From NCBI GenBank assembly GCA_035567895.1, contig DATMPC010000082.1, positions 16,863 to 80,862 on the forward strand: a stretch of 64,000 nucleotides of DNA, given 5' to 3'. This stretch comes from Terriglobales bacterium. GTDB lineage: Bacteria > Acidobacteriota > Terriglobia > Terriglobales > Acidobacteriaceae. A program made the position numbers and the translations under genes. Of the stretch, positions 33,723-42,427 are shown piece by piece. The first letter of the stretch is position 1. Every line of letters starts with the position of its first letter. The notes under the pieces were generated by a model. That model saw only the letters and a program-made list of their open reading frames with translations, was not told the DNA's origin and did no database searches.

Positions 33723-34544
33723 TTATTGTGTGTAGCTCAGCGCCGACAGGGCTTTACGGAATTGCTGGCGATAGTTGCGGCTCATCGTAAGCTCTTTTCC
33801 ATCCACCAGCTTCACCATGTAGTCTCCATGAGGCAGTGGACGAAACTCCCGCAGACACTCGATATTGATAATCGTGCAGCGGTGGATACGAACAAACTGC
33901 CTGGAATCCAACTTCTTTTCCAACTCGTTCATAGTAGACCGCATGCGGTGCGCCTGGGAACCGCAATGCACTTGAACATAATTAGCCGATGACGTGAAGG
34001 AATCAACCTGTTGTACCTTCTGAAAGAAGATGCGATCGCCGTTGCGAAGCGCCAGGCGTTCCAGGTACTTTGGTGATTCCTGATTCGGAACCAGCACCGG
34101 CGTGGGCCTGGAAGGCGCGGGCCGAGATACCATGCTGCGCTCCATCTGCACGCGAAGCTTGGCCCGCTCTACAGCCTGGAGAAGACGCTCGTCGTGGAAC
34201 GGCTTTACCACATAATCGGCGGCATGCGCGTCAAAGGCCCGAGCAGCGTAACGTTCGAGGGCGCTCATGAAAACCACTGCAGGAATTTTCTCGCGACTCG
34301 ATTCCACTACCTGGAAACCTGGTACTTCAGGTAGCTGAACATCTACAAACAGCATGTCGGGTGCGTACTCGGCAATCGCGGCGAGGGCCTCTTTGCCGTC
34401 TGCGCATTCGCTTACGATCTCGATAGAGTCGTCGTCCTCGAGAAGGCGGCTTATGGCTTCGCGGGCGGAAGGCTGGTCGTCGGCGATCAGTGCACGGAAT
34501 CTCGATTGGGCAAACGCGGCGGCATGTATGGAGTCTGTTGCCAT
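33723..34544 (-). CDS. LytTR-type response regulator
   Basis: A 273-residue regulator. The receiver (about 16-130) has Asp22/Asp23, phosphoacceptor Asp68 (LFVDVQLPE), Ser94 and Lys114 (YVVKPF). The LytTR DNA-binding domain (about 165-270) shows RIFFQKVQQVDSFTSSANYV and RQFVRIHRCTIINIECL. LytTR regulators bind direct repeats upstream of secretion or cell-surface genes. The start at 34544 has GAGGTG upstream and lies inside the end of the Sel1 protein gene (58-base overlap), so the two are probably cotranscribed. No kinase is seen nearby. Confidence 0.88.
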   Translation of the reverse strand: MATDSIHAAAFAQSRFRALIADDQPSAREAISRLLEDDDSIEIVSECADGKEALAAIAEYAPDMLFVDVQLPEVPGFQVVESSREKIPAVVFMSALERYAARAFDAHAADYVVKPFHDERLLQAVERAKLRVQMERSMVSRPAPSRPTPVLVPNQESPKYLERLALRNGDRIFFQKVQQVDSFTSSANYVQVHCGSQAHRMRSTMNELEKKLDSRQFVRIHRCTIINIECLREFRPLPHGDYMVKLVDGKELTMSRNYRQQFRKALSALSYTQ

Positions 34545-35689
34545 AACGTCTTGAACACCTCACTGTTTTCCATAGTTCGTGGTTGTCGGTTCAAAGCCAA
34601 GGCGGCATCAGGAACGTGGCGGAGCTGAACTGGAGTGCGGAAATCCGCAGAAGGATGTTGCGCAACCCAAGTTTGCGAATTCGATTGCGCCTGTTTTATC
34701 TGACTCTCGTCGAGCTCTCTTGCGAGCTCGGCAAATTTGTTCTGAAACAGTTGTGGAATGAAAACGCCAGAAGCTTCTGCAGACAGGTACCAGCCATATG
34801 CGGCAGTCGCGTCGATGACCGCTGCGCAGCCGACCAGGGAGCAGAGTGCAAGGTTCAGATAACTCTGTCCGTTTCCTTGTTCCGCCGCTGCCGAAAACCA
34901 CTTTAAGGCCTCGCGCTTATCCTGCTTACCTGTCGTTCCCTGAAAATAGATTCTTCCCAGATTGTTCTGTGCGGCAGCGTAACCTTTGTCGGCCGCCTTG
35001 CGGTAAAGCTCAATAGCTCTGGCCAGATCGGCCTTTACGCCATTCCCGTTTTCGTAACAAACACCTAGTAGAAAATTCGCCGCAGGAAGGTCGCGATGAG
35101 CAGCGCGTTTTAGCCATTTGATTCCGAGTTCGGGGTCGCGTGGCACGATCTCACCATTCAGGTAGATCATCGCAAGATCGACTTGTGAAATGTCCAGACC
35201 AGCTGTTGCGGAACGAATCAGGAGCTCCAGCGCTCGCTCGGGATCTTTCGCAGCTCCCCAGCCGCTGAGATAAATCACTGCGAGGTTGTGCTGAGCAACT
35301 GAATAGCCGGACGAGGCTGCGCGCAGAAACCAGCGAATTGCCTCCGACTCGTTGCGTTCGACCCCGTGACCCAGCAGATAGAGCACGCCAAGATTTGTTT
35401 GCGAGTCGGGATCGCCTTGATCACTTGCCTTACGAAACCAGCGTGCTGCCTCTTCGTAATTCACTTTACCCACTCGGCCCGAAATATATGCTTTTGCTAC
35501 TTGAGTCTCTGCAGTTAAAGAGCCATTCTCGGCTTGGGTGAGCAGCTTGCTAAATTCCGACTCGCCAATCGGTTTCACAGCTGCTATCGCGTCGCGTTGA
35601 GATATAGATGCCGTGATCGCGAGAAGGATGAAAAACGATTTCAAGGAAAACGATGTGAAACGCGTTGGACTACTTTCCATGCCTGACAT
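34487..35689 (-). CDS. Secreted Sel1-repeat protein
   Basis: A 400-residue protein with a signal peptide (FFILLAITASISQRDAIA) and about seven Sel1-like TPR repeats (for example DPDSQTNLGVLYLLGHGV, YSVAQHNLAVIYLSGWGA, YAAAQNNLGRIYFQGTTG). Sel1 repeats form superhelical scaffolds for protein interaction. The C-terminus after about residue 330 is less regular and ends in the overlap with the LytTR regulator gene. It may be a periplasmic sensor or scaffold of that regulator (inference from overlap). The start at 35689 has AGGTGG upstream. Confidence 0.82.
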   Translation of the reverse strand: MSGMESSPTRFTSFSLKSFFILLAITASISQRDAIAAVKPIGESEFSKLLTQAENGSLTAETQVAKAYISGRVGKVNYEEAARWFRKASDQGDPDSQTNLGVLYLLGHGVERNESEAIRWFLRAASSGYSVAQHNLAVIYLSGWGAAKDPERALELLIRSATAGLDISQVDLAMIYLNGEIVPRDPELGIKWLKRAAHRDLPAANFLLGVCYENGNGVKADLARAIELYRKAADKGYAAAQNNLGRIYFQGTTGKQDKREALKWFSAAAEQGNGQSYLNLALCSLVGCAAVIDATAAYGWYLSAEASGVFIPQLFQNKFAELARELDESQIKQAQSNSQTWVAQHPSADFRTPVQLRHVPDAALALNRQPRTMENSEVFKTLWQQTPYMPPRLPNRDSVH

Positions 35690-35713
35690 CGCAACACCAC
35701 CTGAAAACAGAAA

Positions 35714-35756
35714 GAGGCTGCCGGATCCTGAAACGAATCAGGATCGCGACAGCCTC
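35714..35756. terminator. Long hairpin between the DUF2292-like and Sel1 genes
   Basis: GAGGCTG...GATCCTG at 35714-35730 pairs with CAGGATC...CAGCCTC at 35739-35756 around an 8-base loop, with a small internal mismatch (CCG against GCGA). It lies between the stop of the small gene at 35781 and the Sel1 start, so it probably terminates the small gene's transcript. Confidence 0.6.
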
Positions 35757-35780
35757 CGATGTATTCGGTCAGCTACTTCG

Positions 35781-35987
35781 CTAGCTGAATTTGATCTTCT
35801 GCCTCGAAACCTCTACCAGAACGGGAATCCCATCTTGAATCTTCAGTCTTTCAATCTCTCCGTGTCCCATCTGCTGACAGTAGCGCACGAACGCCTGCCA
35901 TGCCGGATGCAGCGATGCTTCCGGCTCGTCACTCTTTGAAGTCGATCCGTTGCGGCGCGACTCCGGCGCGTTGTTGCGCTCACTCAT
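35781..35987 (-). CDS. Small DUF2292-like protein
   Basis: A 68-residue protein (ATG at 35987, MSERNN; an in-frame ATG at 36032 is also possible). The C-terminal half, HGEIERLKIQDGIPVLVEV, matches the pattern of DUF2292, a small beta-rich family of unknown function. Small proteins with HPAWQAFVRYC and this GEIExxxIQDG motif are common in acidobacteria (from general knowledge). The N-terminus is polar. A hairpin follows its stop. Function unknown. Confidence 0.6.
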   Translation of the reverse strand: MSERNNAPESRRNGSTSKSDEPEASLHPAWQAFVRYCQQMGHGEIERLKIQDGIPVLVEVSRQKIKFS

Positions 35988-36376
35988 CCAGATCCCGTCT
36001 GGTTGCCTGTTTGTACCTTTGACGCTATGCACCTATATCGGTTAGCAGGTCGTCAATCAATTTACATTTCGTATGCCATCCATCAATACGCCGTCCGATG
36101 GCCGCAAGTTCCCTCAAGATTCACGATCTGCAGTGAGTGGCTGGGACAAATCTTACAGCGCAGTCGTTGTTCATTTTCGGACAAAGCTTGTATGAATTCG
36201 GACACGCTCGTGCGCAGCGTACTGACGCAGATTGTCACTGTCCTGTCTGGCAGTAGTGACAGATGCCGATTTATTCGCTACCCAGTCGAGCTCTCAGCGT
36301 ATGAAACCGTCAGACTGCGATTGTCAGACCAAGGTGCAGCGCCGCTCCCTGTACACTGTTGCGCGGGGCAAGAGAC
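35988..36376. other. Upstream region of cydAB
   Basis: No gene is supported in 389 bases. A dyad TGTCACT (36233-36239) / AGTGACA (36255-36261) with a 15-base centre lies about 115 bases before the cydA start and is a candidate operator for the oxidase operon. No clear FNR or ArcA site was found. Confidence 0.5.
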
Positions 36377-37738
36377 GTGGACACAGCGTACTTCGTACAT
36401 CGCCTTCATTTCGGCTTCCTCATTACATTCCATTACCTGTTTCCCCAGCTAACCATGGGCCTTTCCCCGCTCATCGTCATTCTGAAGAGCATTGCGCTGA
36501 GAACCGGGAACCAGGCGTATGACAATGCAGCCCGCTTTTGGATGAAAATCTTCGGGATTAATTTCGTTCTGGGCGTGGTGACTGGCATTCCGATGGAGTT
36601 TCAGTTTGGGACCAACTGGGCCCGCTTTTCCCAGATGACAGGCGGCGTGATTGGGCAAACCCTGGTGATGGAAGGCGTCTTTTCATTCTTTCTCGAGTCG
36701 GCATTTCTCGGCTTGTTTTTGTTCGGAGAAAAGCGATTGACTCGCGTCGCGCATTGGTGGACTGGATTCATGGTCTTCCTCGGCTCCTGGCTATCGGGTT
36801 TCTTCATCATCGTTACCGACGCCTGGATGCAGCATCCCGTCGCCTACACACGCTTACCTGACGGTTCGTACCAAGTGAGCAGCTTTTCCGGTTTGCTGCT
36901 TAACCCTTGGGCTCTCTTGCAGTATGCACACAACATGAGCGGCGCCGTGATCACCGGTGCGTTCGTCATGTCCGCTGTGGGAGCCTTCTATCTGCTCAAC
37001 CGGCGCTTCGAGGAATACGGGCGGATTTTCCTTCGGATCGGCGTGACTGCCGGGTTTGTTTGTTCGGTTCTCCAGGTCTTTCCCACGGGCGACCTTCACG
37101 GAAAGTATTTGGCCAAGCACCAGCCCATAACTACGGCTGCCATGGAGGGGCTTTTCCGAACTGAGAAGGGCGCGCCGATGGTGTTGATAGGCCAACCTGA
37201 CGTGGAGCATCAGCGAATAGATAATCCCTTGGTCGTGAACAAAGTTCTGAGCTTTCTCGTGTACGGCACGACCGAAGCCCAAGTAAAAGGTTTGGATGCA
37301 TTCCCACGGGAAGACTGGCCGACGAACATTCCGCTGCTCTATTTCAGCTATCACATCATGGCTGGGCTCGGGACTATTTTCATCGCCGTCATGAGTCTCG
37401 CGATCCTCCAGCTCTGGCGTAGAAGTCTTGTTGAAACGCGCTGGCTGCTATGGGTAATCATGTTGTGCCTGCCGTTTCCGTATATTGCGAACACTGCCGG
37501 ATGGTTGACCGCGGAAGTAGGTCGTCAACCGTGGTTGGTATACGGTCTGATGCGTACCAATATGGGATACTCGCACAATGTTTCGGCTGGAAACGGCTTA
37601 TTCACTTTGCTGGGCTTCATGGGACTCTACGCTCTTCTCGGGGTCTTCTTTCTTTTCCTGGTTCATCGTGAGATCGATCATGGGCCAGCTCTGCATCCCA
37701 ATGTTGAATCTCAGCCAATCAGTGTGGCAGGAGACTAG
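36377..37738 (+). CDS. cydA: Cytochrome bd ubiquinol oxidase subunit I
   Basis: A 453-residue polytopic membrane protein. I start it at GTG 36377 (MDTAYFVHRLHFGFLITFH), which places a His at position 19 as in other CydA proteins, where it ligates heme b595. An upstream TTG adds a non-homologous extension. Conserved segments include GMPMEFQFGTNWARFS-type (TGIPMEFQFGTNWARFSQ), AHNMSGAVITGAFVMSAVG with the heme His, and GRQPWLVYGLMRT. It lacks the long Q-loop insertion, as in cyanide-insensitive (CIO-type) oxidases. It catalyses quinol oxidation and oxygen reduction together with CydB, encoded 2 bases downstream. Confidence 0.92.
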   Translation: MDTAYFVHRLHFGFLITFHYLFPQLTMGLSPLIVILKSIALRTGNQAYDNAARFWMKIFGINFVLGVVTGIPMEFQFGTNWARFSQMTGGVIGQTLVMEGVFSFFLESAFLGLFLFGEKRLTRVAHWWTGFMVFLGSWLSGFFIIVTDAWMQHPVAYTRLPDGSYQVSSFSGLLLNPWALLQYAHNMSGAVITGAFVMSAVGAFYLLNRRFEEYGRIFLRIGVTAGFVCSVLQVFPTGDLHGKYLAKHQPITTAAMEGLFRTEKGAPMVLIGQPDVEHQRIDNPLVVNKVLSFLVYGTTEAQVKGLDAFPREDWPTNIPLLYFSYHIMAGLGTIFIAVMSLAILQLWRRSLVETRWLLWVIMLCLPFPYIANTAGWLTAEVGRQPWLVYGLMRTNMGYSHNVSAGNGLFTLLGFMGLYALLGVFFLFLVHREIDHGPALHPNVESQPISVAGD

Positions 37739-37740
37739 CG

Positions 37741-38788
37741 GTGGCAACGGTTTGGTACCTTCTCGTCGCATTCATGCTGGCCACTTACGTTGTGCTTGAC
37801 GGGTTTGACCTCGGCGCCGGCATCGCGCATCTCTTCGTTGCTCGTACGAATGACGAGCGCAGGATGGTTCTGCGCGCCATCGGACCAGTATGGGACGGAA
37901 ATGAAGTCTGGCTGCTTGCCGCCGGCGGAACTCTGTTCTTCGCGTTTCCATTGCTTTATGCCTCGAGCTTCAGCGGCTTCTACTTGCCTCTCAACATGGT
38001 GCTGTGGCTTCTGATCCTGCGGGGTATTGGCATCGAATTCCGCATGCATCTGGACAACAGCGTGTGGAGGGACTTCTTCGATGGACTTTTTTCCCTCGGC
38101 AGCCTTTTCCTGGCGATATTCTTCGGAGCAGCTTTGGGCAACGTGATTCGCGGTGTGCCGCTTGCCGCCGACCACTATTTTTTTTGAGCCACTGTGGACC
38201 AACTTCCTGCCGGGCGAAAACGCGGGCGTGCTCGACTGGTACACGGTATTGACTGGAGTGATGGCCCTGATTGCGCTCACAATTCACGGTGTTAATTACG
38301 TAGCTGTGAAAACGAGTGGAGAACTCGCGCAACGTTGCCAAGCCGCGGCGCGCAAACTATGGCCATTGCTTCTTGTGCTGACGATAGCGAGCTGCGTGGC
38401 AACTATCGTGATTCGACCGCGAGTGCTTGAGAATTACAAAGCGCATCCAATCGGATTTCTCATTCCTGTCATCGTGGCCGTGAGCTTAGCGGTCATGTTC
38501 ACAGCTCGCCGAGCCGGCAATGATCGCCGCGCTTTTATTGCCTCTTGCGCCTATCTGGCGAGCATGCTTGGAGGAGCCGCGTTTGCGCTGTATCCAAGCT
38601 TGCTGCCTTCCAGCAATCCCAACGTTGAGGACATCACCATCTACAACGCTGCCGCGGGTTCCTACTCGCTTACTTACGGCGTGATCTGGTGGTCGATCGG
38701 AATGCTCATCGCGATTGGATACTTCGTCATGGTTTACCGCATGTTCCGGGGCAAAGTCAGTTTGCAATCCGGCGAGCACGGATACTGA
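37741..38788 (+). CDS. cydB: Cytochrome bd oxidase subunit II, frameshifted at a T8 run
   Basis: Two adjoining frames together encode a complete CydB of about 348 residues. The first (GTG 37741 to TGA 38187) gives ATVWYLLVAFMLATYVVLDG through DHYFF and then stops. The second continues with EPLWTNFLPGENAGVLDWYT and runs to 38788, ending with the typical WWSIGMLIAIGYFVMVYRMF. The join is a run of eight T at 38178-38185; deleting one T restores one continuous frame. So the gene is intact except for one extra T. This may be a sequencing error, a real inactivation, a phase-variable switch, or a site of transcriptional slippage. CydB forms the second half of the heterodimer with CydA. Confidence 0.85.
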
Positions 38789-38801
38789 CGATCGCATCTC
38801 C

Positions 38802-40811
38802 TCATTGCCCAACAGTCTCCCGGTCTCTCTTGTAAGGCTGATTCAAATATCTTCGGGCCTCGTCGAGAGCGCCTTGCGTGTTGTCGTTCGTCTGAAGTGC
38901 CTGGCGATATTCATTGGTTGCGCGCTCACGCTGATCGGTAATGTCGAAGATCTTGCCGAGTTGAATGTGGCTCCAGACCTCCGTCCACTTCGGTTCGCCA
39001 TCTCCGCTCAGCGCTTCACGATACGCATTGGCGGCCGACTGATAGTTTTTCTGTAAAAAGAAAACCTCAGCGACACGATAGTGCCCAAGTGAACTATTGT
39101 GGTTGGCGTCGAGTGCCTTCTGATATTCCTTCAGCGCCTCCGCCAAATCTCCCTGCTGCGCAAGTTGCTGTCCGCGCAGAATCGCGACACGCACACGCAG
39201 ATCTGGTGAGTTCTTCAAGACCCAGTTATTGGGATCGAGCACAATGCGCCGCGGTTTGCCGAAGGTTTCCACCGAGTACGTGGACTCAGTTCCGACTACG
39301 TCGATGCGTTTCATCTCGCTTTTGCCATCGGTATCGACGCGAATCTCGAGCGGCATGCGGAACAGATCAAGGTCCTGATTGATTTGTCCGACAATGCGGA
39401 AGCCTTTGTTATTACCCATGCGGTAGGTTGTGTATTTGTTCTTGAACTCAGGAGCCCCAGTTCCATCGAGCCACTGCGTGAAGAATGCTCCCAGCTTTTG
39501 CCCGGCATTTTGCTCCGCCAGTGCGCGGAATTGCTCTGTAGTGACTGTTTTTCCGGCGTACTGTTGGGCAAGCGACTTCATCGTGCGGTCATAGCCGGCA
39601 TCGCGCAACTGCCAGCGGAGCATGTGGAAGATCATGCCGCCTTTGTCCGTAACCAGGGACTGAAATTCCGGCGAGAACGGATCGAGTTTCGCCACTCCCG
39701 AAAGGGGAATGTTGTCGTAGGCGAGCGCGCCGACTGCCATGTCTTTGCAGGCTTCCTCGAAACCGGCTTGGCCGGCCGCGTCCTGCACATAGCGAACTTC
39801 GCTGTCTCGAGCTGCGCCTTCGGTGATCCAGAAATCATCCTTAGCTGCTGGGCTCACCGATGCGCCCCACCATTGATGGGCAAGCGTATTCGCCAGGAGG
39901 CGGTAGTTAACTTTTTCGCTGATCGCTCTGGTAGTGATGGCTGCAACTTGCGGAGCCCAGGCTGACGGAATTGTGTCTTCCGGGAGTTCGACGATGCTTA
40001 GGTTCGCGGTGGAGATCGGACCGTAGATGCTGGAGAAGAACGCCAGTTCTTTGGCGGCGGTCTCCGCGTAGGTTCGTGCCAGCTCTTTGTGATTCGGCTT
40101 GAAATAAACCTTCAGGTTGCTGTCGTTGGTCTCGACGAACGTTCCCGCGATGATCGTGCCGGGGAAGCTCGGCGTGTCCCAATTAAACCCGACTGTCTTG
40201 TTGCCCGAGGAGGCTGGACGTGGCTGCAACGGCTTCGATGCGCTGCCAATCACAGAGAAGAAAGCTGGAACTGTAACGTTGATCGTCGCGGTAAAGCGGT
40301 TCGTGTTGTAGCCGACCATCGGGAACCAGCGCGCGGGATAAAGCAGGTATGTCGTGTCTGGTCCGATCGATGCCAGCTTCAGCCCTTCCACTGGACTGTC
40401 GTCCGCCTTGTCCAGCACGCCTTCGTAATCGAAGGTCAGCGTCTGAGACCGGCCCTTGCTCATTCCCTCCGGCAGGGAAACCCGCACCGTGAAGTCCTGG
40501 GTAACGCGCTCCGTCGGCATCACTTTGCCGGCTTCGTTGGTAACGCGAGTCACGCGCAGGGCGTTGTTAAGCTCGAAGACCGCAGTACTGATGTCGTCCA
40601 GCGCGGTGAACTTCACCTTGGCTTTGGCGGTGATGTGGTGGGTTTTCGGCGCCAGATCGGCATCGATCACGTAATCATTCACCTGGATGCGTGGCCGCTC
40701 GGCAGCGCTCGCAGGTGCACTAACAGCCAGAACGCAGGCTGCCAAAACCAGCAGCCGAGTAAAGCAATTGGCAGCGCCCGCCGCAGCGAGCGTCCGTCGA
40801 AACAAACTCAT
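38802..40811 (-). CDS. M1 aminopeptidase-like protein with degenerate zinc site and C-terminal TPRs
   Basis: A 669-residue secreted protein. GGAG six bases upstream sets the ATG at 40811, followed by a signal peptide (LLVLAACVLAVSAPASAAE). The M1-like N-domain (LNNALRVTRVTNEAGKVM) and a gluzincin-like domain follow. The zinc motif that should read HExxH is ANTLAHQWWG: His and Glu are replaced by Asn308 and Thr309, while His312 and the downstream WITEG Glu remain. GAMEN is not evident either. It is therefore probably a non-catalytic relative, perhaps a peptide-binding protein. The C-terminus (about 530-660) has TPR repeats (RGQQLAQQGDLAEALKEYQ). It ends 14 bases from cydB on the opposite strand. 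Confidence 0.85.
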   Translation of the reverse strand: MSLFRRTLAAAGAANCFTRLLVLAACVLAVSAPASAAERPRIQVNDYVIDADLAPKTHHITAKAKVKFTALDDISTAVFELNNALRVTRVTNEAGKVMPTERVTQDFTVRVSLPEGMSKGRSQTLTFDYEGVLDKADDSPVEGLKLASIGPDTTYLLYPARWFPMVGYNTNRFTATINVTVPAFFSVIGSASKPLQPRPASSGNKTVGFNWDTPSFPGTIIAGTFVETNDSNLKVYFKPNHKELARTYAETAAKELAFFSSIYGPISTANLSIVELPEDTIPSAWAPQVAAITTRAISEKVNYRLLANTLAHQWWGASVSPAAKDDFWITEGAARDSEVRYVQDAAGQAGFEEACKDMAVGALAYDNIPLSGVAKLDPFSPEFQSLVTDKGGMIFHMLRWQLRDAGYDRTMKSLAQQYAGKTVTTEQFRALAEQNAGQKLGAFFTQWLDGTGAPEFKNKYTTYRMGNNKGFRIVGQINQDLDLFRMPLEIRVDTDGKSEMKRIDVVGTESTYSVETFGKPRRIVLDPNNWVLKNSPDLRVRVAILRGQQLAQQGDLAEALKEYQKALDANHNSSLGHYRVAEVFFLQKNYQSAANAYREALSGDGEPKWTEVWSHIQLGKIFDITDQRERATNEYRQALQTNDNTQGALDEARRYLNQPYKRDRETVGQ

Positions 40812-40992
40812 TGAAGCTCCAGAGTAGCTACTCTTCGTACGATGCAAATGGGAATCCGGATAGATGTAGATGCCAGCCTTTCACAAATACGAGGCAAGGG
40901 GCCCGCACGAAGGATTACCTTTATTCTATTAAACGAACGAGGCGTATAAATAGTTTAAGCCAAGCGCCAGCTTGCCCCTGCCAATCTTGACC

Positions 40993-42165
40993 TCAAATTG
41001 CCTTCTCCTTAACAGGTTGCGCGGGCGAAATCGCCTCAGCAATCGCTTCCGCCGCCCGGGAGATTGCCGTCTGATCTCCGAAATCCCCAACCTTTCTGAG
41101 TGCACTCCGCACGCTTCCCAGGTTGCGAACCATCTCAGCCCGGGGCTCGCCCTCCGGAAGCAATCGCCGGATCTGCCGAACAACATTCTCAGGGGTGAAA
41201 TTCGACTGAATTAATTCTGGGACGATCTCGCGTCCGGCGATCAGGTTCACCATGCCATAGTTCTTCACCTTCACCAGACGCCGCCCAATCGCGTAGGTGA
41301 GGTTAGAAACGCGGTAAACGACCAGAAACGGCGTGCCAATCAGCGCCGCCTCCACCGTCGCCGTGCCGCTGGCGACCACGGCAGCTTGAGAGTGCAGAAG
41401 CGCAGCGCGGGCATCATCCACTAGATGAACACGCGCCGAACCTATCTGTTGCGCCATCCACTCACGTGGCAGGGTGCTGGCGACAGGAATGACGTATTCG
41501 TATTCCGATCCCAGGGTACGGGCTGCTTCCAACATGACCGGCAGATTGAGCAGAATTTCTTTCTTTCTGCTCCCTGGGAGAAGCGCGATCCACGGCTTTC
41601 CAGGATTGAGATTGAATTGCCGGGCACACTCCTCGCGGGAGACTTGCGGTATTGGTAAGTCTGCCAGTGGATGCCCCACATACTCCGCCTGCACCTGCCG
41701 CTTGCGGTAATAGGTTTCCTCAAACGGAAAGATCACCAGCATGCGGTCGACAAACTTTTTCACGCGCCAAATGCGGCGCTGTTTCCACGCCCATAGCTGT
41801 GGTGAGACGAAATACACCACGGGAACGCCCATCCCGTGCAGCCTTTCTGCGAGTCGCAGGTTGAAATCGGGGAAGTCGATCAGGACAGCAACGTCCGGTT
41901 TGCGAGAGCGTGCCACAGAAACCGTGCGGAAGAACTCGCGATAGATTGTCGCAATATGTTTAATAACTTCGGTGATGCCGACAGCGGCCACCTTCGCCGA
42001 ATCAACGACGGTCTGGCATCCGGCCGCCCGCATCCTCTCGCCACCCACACCAAAAAACTGCGTGTCTGCTCCGAGTAGCTTCCGTAATTCGGGGATCAAC
42101 ATCGCGCCGTAGTTCTCGCCCGAAGCCTCACCGGCGGAAATAAGGACACGCCGAGCGCTGCTCAC
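40993..42165 (-). CDS. lpxB: Lipid-A-disaccharide synthase
   Basis: A 390-residue GT19 glycosyltransferase joining UDP-2,3-diacylglucosamine to lipid X in lipid A synthesis, at the inner face of the cytoplasmic membrane. Motifs: SAGEASGENYGA at the N-terminus, FFGVGGERMRAAGC, VLIDFPDFNLRLAE, YFVSPQLWAWKQRR, ALLPGSRKKEI and the donor-binding VASGTATVEAALIGTPFLVVYR. The start is GTG at 42165. It shows the organism makes lipid A and so has an LPS-type outer membrane. It stands alone; no lpxA, D or K gene is adjacent. Confidence 0.94.
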   Translation of the reverse strand: MSSARRVLISAGEASGENYGAMLIPELRKLLGADTQFFGVGGERMRAAGCQTVVDSAKVAAVGITEVIKHIATIYREFFRTVSVARSRKPDVAVLIDFPDFNLRLAERLHGMGVPVVYFVSPQLWAWKQRRIWRVKKFVDRMLVIFPFEETYYRKRQVQAEYVGHPLADLPIPQVSREECARQFNLNPGKPWIALLPGSRKKEILLNLPVMLEAARTLGSEYEYVIPVASTLPREWMAQQIGSARVHLVDDARAALLHSQAAVVASGTATVEAALIGTPFLVVYRVSNLTYAIGRRLVKVKNYGMVNLIAGREIVPELIQSNFTPENVVRQIRRLLPEGEPRAEMVRNLGSVRSALRKVGDFGDQTAISRAAEAIAEAISPAQPVKEKAI

Positions 42166-42269
42166 ATCAGTGTGAGTGCCCGGCGAAACTGCGATGTCAC
42201 TGGAGGTGGAGATAAGTGCCTTCCTTATAAAATTCTATTGCGTCACCTTGGTTTTTGTTTTTAACTTCA

Positions 42270-42314
42270 CCCGATGACCCGATGACCCGATGACCCGATG
42301 ACCCGATCACCCGG
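42270..42314. repeat. Octanucleotide tandem repeat (CCCGATGA)n
   Basis: Five and a half copies of CCCGATGA (the fifth reads CCCGATCA) lie about 105 bases upstream of the lpxB start. Such short repeats change length by slippage. Confidence 0.9.
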
Positions 42315-42427
42315 ACTCTGCCTCCCCCTCCCTCCTTTTTTTCGCAAAATCCGTCGAACAAAAGATTTATCTGGGCTTTCGACAGTTTTTCTCATTTTGA
42401 AACGCAAGATCTTCCGGTTTGAGGTGG

